Positions 18,330 to 26,971 of a stretch of 64,000 nt of DNA are shown piece by piece (position 1 is the stretch's first letter; each line of letters opens with the position of its first letter). The translations under genes were made by a program, and so were the position numbers. Origin of the DNA: Bacillota bacterium. GTDB lineage: Bacteria; Bacillota; Halanaerobiia; B1SED10-174. The stretch is taken from positions 1-64,000 of the forward strand of contig SKTZ01000021.1 of NCBI GenBank assembly GCA_007122335.1, given 5' to 3'. The notes beneath the pieces were generated by a model that was not told the DNA's origin, did not search any database, and worked only from the letters and a program-made list of their open reading frames with translations.

Positions 18330-19751
18330 TTAACCTTTGATAGCAACAAGGGGTTTTAAACGGACGACTTTTTCGGTAATATCAATTTCAGTCAGGGTAT
18401 TTATCACATCGTCAATGTCTTTATATGCTCCAGGCGCTTCATCAATTATTTTTTTGTAATCACGAATATTGTAGTGAACGTCTCCCATTTGTTTTTCAAA
18501 ATCATTTTTGCTGATTTGTTTTTTGGCCTGTGAACGAGAAAGAACTCGACCCGCGCCATGATTAACGGAAAAGTAGGTTTCAGTAGCTTTTTCTCTGGCG
18601 ACTGTGACATAGGAACTGGTTCCCATGCTTCCGGGTATTATTGCGGGATGGCCAATATTCCGGTAAATTTCAGGATTCAGGGGATGTTTGGGGGGGAGGG
18701 CGCGGGTTGCGCCTTTACGGTGAATCAAAACTCTTTTTTTGCCGTGTTCTTCAAATTTTGCAATATTATGAGCCACATCATAAACCTGGCTCAGCCCAAG
18801 GCGATGGGGTACTTCGTGTAGTGCATCCCCGATTGCCTCCCTGACCAGGTGGGCGAGGAGCTGCCTGTTGGCAAAGGCAAAGTTGATGGCACAGCCCATT
18901 GCCTTGATGTATTGTTGCCCCTCGGGAGATTCTATTGGAACTGCAGCCAGCCCTTTATTCGGCAATTTAATATTATATTTCCCGGCGGCCTGGACCATCC
19001 GGGAGGAAAAATCTGTACAGATCTGGTGGCCAAAACCTCTACTTCCACTATGGATGAGGATGGTAAGTTGATCGGGCTGGAGGTTCATAAGCCCCGCGGC
19101 CTGTGAATTGTAAACTTCTTCTACATATCCCAGTTCGATAAAGTGATTTCCCGAACCCAGGGTTCCCAGTTGATCACCCCTGGAAAAGGCTTTTTTGCCC
19201 ACAGCACCGGTATCAGCGAGAGGGAAGGTTCCCTTTTCTTCAGTAGTTTCCAGATCGTCCCAGCGACCATAACCTGCTTCCACAAGGGCGCGGGCCCCTT
19301 TAATAAAAATTTTTTTGTTAATTGAAGCCATTTCTGCCTTGTAAGGGGTTGCTTTTCCAAGCCCTACGGGGACCCGGGAAAGAATGTTTTTCATGATTTC
19401 TTTTAATTGTTCAGGCTTAAGGTCGTGATAATTAATATTGGTTTGCAAAAGCCTTACTCCGCAGTTAATATCCATTCCAACACCCCCGGCCGAAACCAGT
19501 CCCTTTTCAGCGTCCATGGCCATGATCCCCCCGATGGGAAGACCAAAACCTGTATGAACATCTGGCATGGCCAGGACAGGCCCTGCGAGCCCGGGGAGGG
19601 AAGCAGCGTCTGTGAGCTGTTTGATGCAATCGTTTTCCAGATCACTGGCAAGTTCTGGTGTAAGGTAAAGGTAACAGTCAGAATTCATAGGACCTTGTTT
19701 GCTAATTTTATATTTGTTTTTCCCTGCGGTTTCTAGTTTGATAAAAACCAC
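18330..19751 (-). CDS. rtcB: RtcB family RNA ligase
   Basis: MPDVHTGFGLPIGGIMAMD, GGVGMDINCGVRLLQT, GSGNHFIELGYVEEV, HSGSRGFGHQICTDF, SVNHGAGRVLSRSQAKK. Start codon uncertain (see findings). Confidence 0.95.
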   Translation of the reverse strand: MVFIKLETAGKNKYKISKQGPMNSDCYLYLTPELASDLENDCIKQLTDAASLPGLAGPVLAMPDVHTGFGLPIGGIMAMDAEKGLVSAGGVGMDINCGVRLLQTNINYHDLKPEQLKEIMKNILSRVPVGLGKATPYKAEMASINKKIFIKGARALVEAGYGRWDDLETTEEKGTFPLADTGAVGKKAFSRGDQLGTLGSGNHFIELGYVEEVYNSQAAGLMNLQPDQLTILIHSGSRGFGHQICTDFSSRMVQAAGKYNIKLPNKGLAAVPIESPEGQQYIKAMGCAINFAFANRQLLAHLVREAIGDALHEVPHRLGLSQVYDVAHNIAKFEEHGKKRVLIHRKGATRALPPKHPLNPEIYRNIGHPAIIPGSMGTSSYVTVAREKATETYFSVNHGAGRVLSRSQAKKQISKNDFEKQMGDVHYNIRDYKKIIDEAPGAYKDIDDVINTLTEIDITEKVVRLKPLVAIKG

Positions 19752-19871
19752 CTCCCTTTCAGTTCATTATATAGTATTGGGAAGAAATTCTCAAAGGATT
19801 ATTAAGGTTTTTGCAGGAAAAATTTGGAATAAATAGAAAATAATTAAAAAAGATTGGGAGGTGCTTGCCTG

Positions 19872-20267
19872 GTGAAAAGAAATGGTTTTACCCTGGTGGA
19901 ATTGCTTGTGGTGATTTCTATTCTTGGTTTGCTGGCTATGATTACCATCCCCAGATTCGGAGGCTTCCGGGAAAGAGCGGTGGAAACTGCGACGATTGCT
20001 GAACTCCAGGCGGTCCGCCAGGCCTGGAATTATTATGAAATTGAGTTTGGAGAAGATTCTCTGGGTAGCGCAGAAGATTTGAGCCTTTTTCTGGGAGAGG
20101 ACCTGCAGGGTGATGAATATATGGGAAAGTATAATTTGAATTTGCAGGATGACAATGACACATCACATATAAAAGCCGAGGTCATTATAAATAACTCCGC
20201 AGATGGTGACCAAGAAAAACAGAGACAGGACGCTATTATTTTTCTGGACCGGATTGAAATTAATTAA
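19872..20267 (+). CDS. Type IV prepilin-like protein
   Basis: Class III signal MKRNG^FTLVELLVVISILGLLAMITIPRF and pilin-like body. Confidence 0.88.
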   Translation: MKRNGFTLVELLVVISILGLLAMITIPRFGGFRERAVETATIAELQAVRQAWNYYEIEFGEDSLGSAEDLSLFLGEDLQGDEYMGKYNLNLQDDNDTSHIKAEVIINNSADGDQEKQRQDAIIFLDRIEIN

Positions 20268-20281
20268 AGAAAGAAAAACTT

Positions 20282-20307
20282 CCGCCCCCGGAGGGCGGTT
20301 TTTTTAT
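20282..20307 (+). terminator. Rho-independent terminator
   Basis: CCGCCC-ccgga-GGGCGG then TTTTTTTATTTT. Confidence 0.88.
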
Positions 20308-20380
20308 TTTAAATAAGTGGTTGAAAAAACTTGAAAAAAACGGAGAAAATTCCGTTAATAATAGGGGGAGGTGTTTTATA

Positions 20381-22450
20381 TTGCTGGGAATAATAATCCT
20401 GTCTGGAATGGTTTCAACTATCCTGTCTTTTCTTTTCACTCCTCCCTTAGAAGTTATAGGGTTATTGGGTTTAAGTTCTCTCGTGTTTTGTTTTTCCTTT
20501 GGAGCGAAGGCCAGGAGTTTTAATCTACTATTATTTTCCTTTTTGATTTCCCAGGTAGGACAGGATAGTTTTTGGTTTTACCATTTATCCTGGATGGGTA
20601 TTTTTGGATTGTTTTCAATACTGGGTCCCCGATTTTTCCCCATTATTCTCAGCAAAATATTAAAAACACTGCTCCCCGAAGAGATAAAAATTGGATTTTT
20701 TGGTCCCAAATATAGATTTATTGCCGGGGACGATTTTATAAAAGAAGAGTTTGCTTCCGATCCGGAAGTGGTGTCACCGGCTAATAGGGGAGGCTGGCTT
20801 AAAACCGAAAGAGTAAATTCCGGTTACTGGTCATTCTGGGGCAGAAAATTACCCGGTGAGAAAATTACTTTTATTGTAGCCCGGGATAAAACACAAAACT
20901 GGCGATCGGAAAAATTGTTATGGGATCTAGAGGATATGGTTTTTTTCCTGGAACCTTCCGGAAAAATTTTAGCGTCCAATTTTAGTGGAGAAAAATTTTT
21001 AGGAGTGGAAAGGAGTTTACAGGGGGGAAATATTTTTTCTTTTCTTTTTCCTGAGGTAAATCAAAAGTTTAGCCGTTGTTTTTCCAGGGTAAAAAAAGGA
21101 AAGGGTGTTTCCAGATGCTTCCTGGAACAGGAAAACCAGGAGCAGGGAAAAACTTTCTGGCAATGGGAGTTTGAGGTTATTCCAGAAAGAGGGAAAACCC
21201 CTGGAGAAATCCTGGTCAGGGCCAGGGATATTACCAGACTTGTTGAAAACCAGAAAAAGCTCAAGAACAAAGTCAGACAATTACGGGAACTAAATTTAGC
21301 CTTCCGGCAGGAAATAAAGGAAAGGAAAAAAACCGAAGAGATGCTGGCAGCGGAAAATGAAAAATTGGATATAACGTTGCAAAGTATTGGGGAGGGAGTA
21401 ATAACAACAGATGAAAAAATGGCTGTAACCGGAGTTAATCCGGCGGCAGCAGAGATTGCAGGCTGGAACCAGGAGGAAGTGGTCGGCCAATCTCTGGAAA
21501 AAATTTACCAGGTTACAGAGAGGAAAACTACCGGAAATTCCAGCGGGGAAAATTCACTCCTTTCCACAAGGCAGGGGGGAATGAAGGTAATTAGTGAAAC
21601 CAGATCTCCAATTAAAAACAGAAAAGGAAAGGTCCTGGGCCAGGTAATAATTTTCCGTGATATTACCAAAAAAAAGCACATCGAAGAGCAGGTAATTGTT
21701 TCCCAAAAAATGGAATCAATTGGGCAGCTTGCTGCCGGGATTGCACACGAGATTAATACACCCATGCAGTATATTGGAGACAACCTTAGTTTTCTGCAGA
21801 AAGCTTTCGCCACCCTGGATCAATATATTGATATCCCGCAGGGCCGAGCCCGCCACCTTAAAGAGGAAATTCCTAATGCTCTACAGGACGCCAAAGAAGG
21901 TGCTCAGAGAGTAAATAAACTGGTTCTTTCCATGAAAAACTTTGCCCATCCGGGGGATTCCGAAATGAGATTGGGAGATATAAACCAGGGAATTGAGAGC
22001 ACCCTGGAAATTGCCAAAAATGAATGGAAATACGCCGCTGAAGTTGAACTGGATCTTGACCCCACCCTGCCCGGGATAGGATGTATTATGGAAAAAATTA
22101 ACCAGGTTTTTCTGAACATGGTAGTCAATTCGGCCCAGGCTATTTCGGAAGCCAGGGAAAAAGGCCTAATTGAGAGAGGAAAAATTAAAATTAAAACCTG
22201 CGCCCATGCAGAATATATTCAGATTAGAATTGCAGATAATGGGGTGGGAATTCCCCCGGAATTAAAAAACAAAATTTTTGATCCCTTTTTTACAACCAAG
22301 GAAGTGGGCAAGGGAACGGGCCAGGGACTGACAATTGCCCACGATATTATTGTTAATAAGCATAATGGAGAACTTTTTGTTGAATCAGAACCGGGAATGG
22401 GAACAGAGTTTATTATTAATTTGCCACTGACCAATCCGGTGGCAGGTTAA
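20381..22450 (+). CDS. Membrane-bound PAS-domain sensor histidine kinase
   Basis: N-terminal TMs, PAS domains (ITTDEKMAVTGVNPAAAEIAGWNQEEVVG), phosphoacceptor AAGIAHEINTPMQYIGDNLSFL, HATPase (IADNGVGIPPELKNKIFDPFFTTKEVGKGTGQGLTIAHDII). TTG at 20381 with GGGGGAGGT is preferred over 20321. Confidence 0.9.
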   Translation: MLGIIILSGMVSTILSFLFTPPLEVIGLLGLSSLVFCFSFGAKARSFNLLLFSFLISQVGQDSFWFYHLSWMGIFGLFSILGPRFFPIILSKILKTLLPEEIKIGFFGPKYRFIAGDDFIKEEFASDPEVVSPANRGGWLKTERVNSGYWSFWGRKLPGEKITFIVARDKTQNWRSEKLLWDLEDMVFFLEPSGKILASNFSGEKFLGVERSLQGGNIFSFLFPEVNQKFSRCFSRVKKGKGVSRCFLEQENQEQGKTFWQWEFEVIPERGKTPGEILVRARDITRLVENQKKLKNKVRQLRELNLAFRQEIKERKKTEEMLAAENEKLDITLQSIGEGVITTDEKMAVTGVNPAAAEIAGWNQEEVVGQSLEKIYQVTERKTTGNSSGENSLLSTRQGGMKVISETRSPIKNRKGKVLGQVIIFRDITKKKHIEEQVIVSQKMESIGQLAAGIAHEINTPMQYIGDNLSFLQKAFATLDQYIDIPQGRARHLKEEIPNALQDAKEGAQRVNKLVLSMKNFAHPGDSEMRLGDINQGIESTLEIAKNEWKYAAEVELDLDPTLPGIGCIMEKINQVFLNMVVNSAQAISEAREKGLIERGKIKIKTCAHAEYIQIRIADNGVGIPPELKNKIFDPFFTTKEVGKGTGQGLTIAHDIIVNKHNGELFVESEPGMGTEFIINLPLTNPVAG

Positions 22451-22470
22451 AGTTAAAGGAGGAATGAAAA

Positions 22471-23178
22471 ATGGAAAGGGAGAAAATCTTGATTGTTGAC
22501 GATGAACCCCGAATTCTGGAAGCCTTTCGCCGGCATTTAATTGATGATTTTGATGTGCTTACTGCTAAAAGTGCTGAACAGGGCTTGGAAATAATCAGTT
22601 CTAACAGCGATATTGCAGTTATTCTCGCTGATTACAAGATGCCGGGGAAGGATGGGGTTAAGTTCCTGGCAGAAACAAGGCAGTTATTACCCGATAGCAT
22701 TAGAGTAATAATAACAGGGTATGCTAACGTGGATAATGCCTTGCAGGCAGTCAATGAGGGGCAGGTTTTCAGGTTTTTGACCAAGCCCCTTGCTATTGAA
22801 AGGTTGACAAGGGTGATAAAGGAAGGAATTGTGGAATTCAGGATAAACAAATTTAAAAGAGAGTTGTTTAATAAAACGGTTGGTGCTGATTACCAACAGA
22901 TCCAGAGTTTTTTGGAAAACGACTGGCAGCAGGTTCACTACGAAATATTGAGATTCCTTAAGAAAAAAGAAGCAGGGTATGCTGACCCGGTTGGTTCCGA
23001 TTCACTGGGGGATTCACTTAATATAACTCCCTCCTATATCAGGGGGGTAATTGGCCCTCTGGTTGATTCAGGAGTTGTGGGTGTGCGAATGGGCCGCAGA
23101 GGTGGCTATTACCTGAATGTTGATCCCAGCCTGCTTTTAGATTGGGAAGAGTTGATGGGTTTTAAAAAGAGCAGTTAA
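22471..23178 (+). CDS. Response regulator with C-terminal winged-helix-like output
   Basis: REC: ILIVDDEPRILEAF, VILADYKMPGKDGVKFL, ITGYANV, FLTKP. C-terminus YEILRFLKKKEAGYADPVGSDSLGDSLNITPSYIRGVIGPLVDSGVVGVRMGRRGGYYLN looks like wHTH. Confidence 0.85.
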   Translation: MEREKILIVDDEPRILEAFRRHLIDDFDVLTAKSAEQGLEIISSNSDIAVILADYKMPGKDGVKFLAETRQLLPDSIRVIITGYANVDNALQAVNEGQVFRFLTKPLAIERLTRVIKEGIVEFRINKFKRELFNKTVGADYQQIQSFLENDWQQVHYEILRFLKKKEAGYADPVGSDSLGDSLNITPSYIRGVIGPLVDSGVVGVRMGRRGGYYLNVDPSLLLDWEELMGFKKSS

Positions 23179-23336
23179 GGATACCCCGGAAGAGAAATGA
23201 AAATTACCTGGCAGTAAAAATTTATGAGGATAGTAAAAAGTTGCGATTAAAGGGGCCCAAAAAAGAAAAAAGGGAAAAAACTTCCTGAAAAGGGTCAAAA
23301 AGGCCCAGAATGTTGCAAATTCGGTATAAATTGGCT

Positions 23337-23365
23337 TTGATAATTTCCAGCCTGAAAACTATAAT
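23337..23365 (+). promoter_or_regulatory. Predicted sigma-70/A promoter for the 35-aa ORF
   Basis: TTGATA (23337-23342), 17-nt spacer, TATAAT (23360-23365). Confidence 0.7.
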
Positions 23366-23420
23366 TAAACCAACATAGAGAAGGTTGGGGGCTTGTACTT
23401 TTAGGTTCTGAACGTAAAAA

Positions 23421-23449
23421 CCCCTCTCTATTAAATTCGAGAGGAGGGG
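23421..23449 (+). promoter_or_regulatory. SD-sequestering hairpin in leader of the 35-aa ORF
   Basis: CCCCTCTCT (23421-23429) pairs with AGAGGAGGGG (23440-23449) leaving one bulged G; loop attaaattcg; the 3' arm is the SD, 5 nt before ATG. Confidence 0.6.
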
Positions 23450-23454
23450 ATAAG

Positions 23455-23562
23455 ATGAAAAATGAAAAGAAATCCCAAGGAATGAAAGGTCGCAAAACAG
23501 AAAAAAGCAAAGCCATGGCTTCTGAAAAATCAAAAGGGACAAGGGCGAAACCAAAAAAATAA
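23455..23562 (+). CDS. Putative 35-aa Lys-rich basic small protein
   Basis: MKNEKKSQGMKGRKTEKSKAMASEKSKGTRAKPKK; SD GAGGAGGGG-ataag-ATG; promoter upstream and terminator downstream. Confidence 0.6.
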   Translation: MKNEKKSQGMKGRKTEKSKAMASEKSKGTRAKPKK

Positions 23563-23591
23563 CTGAGAAATGTTAAAAAGGTAATTTGAAG

Positions 23592-23620
23592 AGCTTTTGA
23601 CTTCGGTCAAAAGCTTTTTT
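23592..23620 (+). terminator. Strong rho-independent terminator
   Basis: AGCTTTTGAC-TTCG-GTCAAAAGCTTTTTT. Confidence 0.93.
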
Positions 23621-23725
23621 ATTGAAAAAATCAAGAATGGTTTTCCGATAAAAGAAAGGCACTCAGACAAAAAAATAGAAAAATACATTATAGACTCTGA
23701 AAGCTCAATTTTTAGGAGGTAAACA

Positions 23726-25807
23726 ATGGAAAAGAAAAACTGGTCAATTGAAGATTTGTTTTCATTCCAAACTCCGGGAAGCATGGAGTTATCGCCGGAT
23801 GGGAAGAGAGTTGTTTTCACAGTTCACACTGTAGACCGAGAGGAGGACAAAAGCAAATCCAGGCTTTTTCTGTGGGAAGGGGGAAAATCCCGCCCGCTGA
23901 CTTTTTCCGGGAAGGACCATTCACCCCGTTTTTCTCCAGATGGAGAAAAATTAGCTTTTCTGTCCGACCGCAAGGAGAAACCCCAAATTTATTTGCTTTC
24001 TTTTGAGGGCGGAGAACCCTGGCAGCTTGAAACAGAACAGGATATTAAATCATTTTTCTGGCATCCCAACGGAGAAAGCATTATTTTTACAGCCGATGAA
24101 TTTTGCAAAGAAGAAAGCTGGGAACCATATCCCGGTGCTCCAGAAAATGATGGGCTCAGAATAAAGGAAATAGAAAAAACCGCTGAAAAAGAAAAAGACA
24201 AGGAAAAGGATGAAAAAAAGCCCAACAAAGTTAAGGTTATCAATACCTTTAAATATCGATTTGATGGGAAGGGTTACCTCGGACACAAAGTTCAGCAGGT
24301 TTACCGATTAAAAATTCCTAAAGGATATGATGATAACCCAGAAATAGAGATGATTACAGGAGGAGATTACTCTCATTCTGATCCGGCAGTTGATCCTTCA
24401 GGTCGTTTTCTTGCAGTTGTAGCCAATTATGATGACCCGGAAGGGATGGACCCCAGGAAAAATATCCTGCTCTGGGATATGGAACGGGGAGAAGAATTTA
24501 TGCTCTACAAGGGCCCGGGCCCGATTTTTAGCCTCTGCTGGTCTTACTGTGGAAAGTATTTGTATTTTGCCGGGCACGATCAGCAAGAGGGGCTTTCCAC
24601 AACAAGTCACCTCTGGAAAATTGCAGTGGGAAATTTAGTGGAGAAGATCAAAAAGGGAGAAAATCCAGATCCCCTGGATAAAGATCAGGCCAAAGATCTG
24701 TTAAATGCGATTGACAGGCCTGTTGGGGCTTATGTCCAATCTGAACCCCGGGCGGGGAAAGGGGATTTTTTGATCTGTAAAGAAGATGGCGTGTATTTTC
24801 TCCTGACGAAAAACGGTGTCCCCGGCCTGTTTTTGGCAACAGAAGATGACCGGATTGAAGAAATTCTTTACGACCGGGAACGAATAATTACCGGGTTTTA
24901 TATTAATTCCCGGGGACTAATTTTCTCGGGGGCCAGAGGGGATAAGATGGATGAACTTTACCGTTTAACAAAGGGTAAAGAACAGGTTTTAACAGATCTC
25001 AATGGGCCTCTTTTAAAAGAAAGAGAGGTAATTAAGCCCCGGGAGATTAATTACCCGAGTACTGATGGCAAAGAAATCCAGGGCTGGGTTTACTACCCGC
25101 CCGGAGCTGATAAACAGAAATTTCCCCTTTTGTTACTTATCCATGGGGGGCCCCACGGGGCCTATGGGCCTTCTTTTATGTTCAGAGCACAATTTTTTGC
25201 CAGTAGAGGTTATGCTGTTCTTTTAACCAACCCCAGAGGGAGCGAAAGTTACGGCCAGGAATTTGCCAGCTGTATTGACGGGGACTGGGGAAATCTTGAC
25301 TACAAAGATATTATGGCCGGTGTTGATGCCGTGATCAAAAAAGGAAATATCGATGAGGAAAATATTTTCGCCCACGGCTGGTCCTATGGAGGCTATATGG
25401 CCTGCTGGCTGCCTACTCAAACCGATCGTTTCAAAGCTATCTGTGCCGGGGCATCAGTTAGCAATATGCTTAGTGGGTATGGGACTTCTGATATTACCCT
25501 TTCTGATGAATGGGAATATGGGGGACGTCCCTGGGAAAACCCCCTGCATCTAATGGAACAATCACCCCTGAGCCATGTGGAGAAAATTAACACACCAATG
25601 CTTTTAATGCATGGAGAGAATGATATGCGTTGTCCACCGGGTCAGAGTGAAGAATTTTTTGTTGCTTTGAAAAGGCTGGGTAAAGAAGTTACAATGATCC
25701 GTTACCCGGAAGAGTTTCATGGAATTAAACGACCTAAACACCGGGAAGATTTTTTTAATAGGCTCTGGGCCTGGTTCGAATATTTCCGGAAAAATTCACA
25801 GGGATAA
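23726..25807 (+). CDS. S9 family prolyl oligopeptidase-type peptidase
   Basis: N-terminal propeller; catalytic HGWSYGGYMACWLPTQ; LLLIHGGPHGAYGPSF; LMHGENDMRCPPGQSEEFF; C-terminal FHGI. Confidence 0.93.
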   Translation: MEKKNWSIEDLFSFQTPGSMELSPDGKRVVFTVHTVDREEDKSKSRLFLWEGGKSRPLTFSGKDHSPRFSPDGEKLAFLSDRKEKPQIYLLSFEGGEPWQLETEQDIKSFFWHPNGESIIFTADEFCKEESWEPYPGAPENDGLRIKEIEKTAEKEKDKEKDEKKPNKVKVINTFKYRFDGKGYLGHKVQQVYRLKIPKGYDDNPEIEMITGGDYSHSDPAVDPSGRFLAVVANYDDPEGMDPRKNILLWDMERGEEFMLYKGPGPIFSLCWSYCGKYLYFAGHDQQEGLSTTSHLWKIAVGNLVEKIKKGENPDPLDKDQAKDLLNAIDRPVGAYVQSEPRAGKGDFLICKEDGVYFLLTKNGVPGLFLATEDDRIEEILYDRERIITGFYINSRGLIFSGARGDKMDELYRLTKGKEQVLTDLNGPLLKEREVIKPREINYPSTDGKEIQGWVYYPPGADKQKFPLLLLIHGGPHGAYGPSFMFRAQFFASRGYAVLLTNPRGSESYGQEFASCIDGDWGNLDYKDIMAGVDAVIKKGNIDEENIFAHGWSYGGYMACWLPTQTDRFKAICAGASVSNMLSGYGTSDITLSDEWEYGGRPWENPLHLMEQSPLSHVEKINTPMLLMHGENDMRCPPGQSEEFFVALKRLGKEVTMIRYPEEFHGIKRPKHREDFFNRLWAWFEYFRKNSQG

Positions 25808-25886
25808 AAAGAAAAAGGAAAAAGCCAAAAAAGGGCTAATAATATAATACATTAGCCAAATAGAGTGAGAAAATAGGAGTGATTTT

Positions 25887-26906
25887 ATGGAATTTGTGGA
25901 TCTAAGAAGTGATACCATTACCCGGCCCACAGAAGAAATGAGGAAAATCATTGCCGGGGCTGAAGTTGGAGACGATGTTTACGGAGAAGACCCATCCATT
26001 AACCAACTGGAGAAAATCGCCGCAGAAATAATGGGGAAAGAAGCAGCCCTATTTGTTCCCTCGGGAACTATGGCCAATCAGATTGCTGCTATGGTTCATA
26101 CCAATCCTGGGGATGAAATTGTAACTGAAATAACCAGCCACATTTTTCTCTACGAAGCAGGAGGACTGGCCCGCCTGGCAGGAGTCCAGACTCATGTTTT
26201 AAAAGGAGAACGGGGGCTGTTTTCTCCTGAAGATCTGGATGGAGCAATACGGGGAGAAAATATTCACTTTCCCAGGACTACACTGGTGACATTTGAGAAT
26301 ACACATAATCGGGCTGGAGGGAGAGTTTTTTCTCGGGAAGAACTGGCACCCCACCTGGAAATTTGTAAAAGAGTGGGAATTGCAACCCACCTTGATGGAG
26401 CCAGGATTTTTAACGCAGCAGTAGCCCTTGAGTTGACTCCAGACTTTATTGCCCAGGATTTTGATTCCCTGTCTTTCTGTCTATCCAAGGGATTGGGAGC
26501 CCCGGTTGGATCGCTCTTATGTGGAACCACTGAATTTATCCAGGAGGGCCGCCGGGTTCGTAAAATCCTGGGGGGCGGGATGCGGCAGGCTGGAATTCTA
26601 GCTTCGGCAGGACTTTTTGCCCTTGACGGTTTTGAGGAAAGGCTGGCCCGGGACCATCAGTTGGCTCGAGTCCTGGGTGGGGCAATTGAAAAAATGGATA
26701 ATTTCCGCTTAGAATTCCCCGTTGAATCGAATATTATTGTCAGTCGTTACCTTGGAGATAAGCCTATCCTGGAGGTAGTAGCCCAGTTGAAAGAAAAGGG
26801 GCTTCTGGTAAATGCCTTTGGCCCTGATTCTATTCGCCTGGTTACCCACCAGGATGTAACTCAGGAAGAAATTCTCCGGGCTGAAGAAATTCTGGAGACA
26901 ATTTAA
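25887..26906 (+). CDS. ltaE: Low-specificity L-threonine aldolase
   Basis: VDLRSDTITRPTEEMRKIIAGAEVGDDVYGEDPSINQLEK, HLDGARIFNAAVAL, SFCLSKGLGAPVGSLLCG. Confidence 0.93.
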   Translation: MEFVDLRSDTITRPTEEMRKIIAGAEVGDDVYGEDPSINQLEKIAAEIMGKEAALFVPSGTMANQIAAMVHTNPGDEIVTEITSHIFLYEAGGLARLAGVQTHVLKGERGLFSPEDLDGAIRGENIHFPRTTLVTFENTHNRAGGRVFSREELAPHLEICKRVGIATHLDGARIFNAAVALELTPDFIAQDFDSLSFCLSKGLGAPVGSLLCGTTEFIQEGRRVRKILGGGMRQAGILASAGLFALDGFEERLARDHQLARVLGGAIEKMDNFRLEFPVESNIIVSRYLGDKPILEVVAQLKEKGLLVNAFGPDSIRLVTHQDVTQEEILRAEEILETI

Positions 26907-26971
26907 ACAAACTTGCAGGAAATTTTTTCCAGTTATTGAATCATATAGTAAAAGCTTAATGGGGAATTTCA

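Noticed and set aside
20282-20307. Possible repetitive extragenic palindrome
   Set aside because: Followed by a long T-tract; an ordinary terminator.
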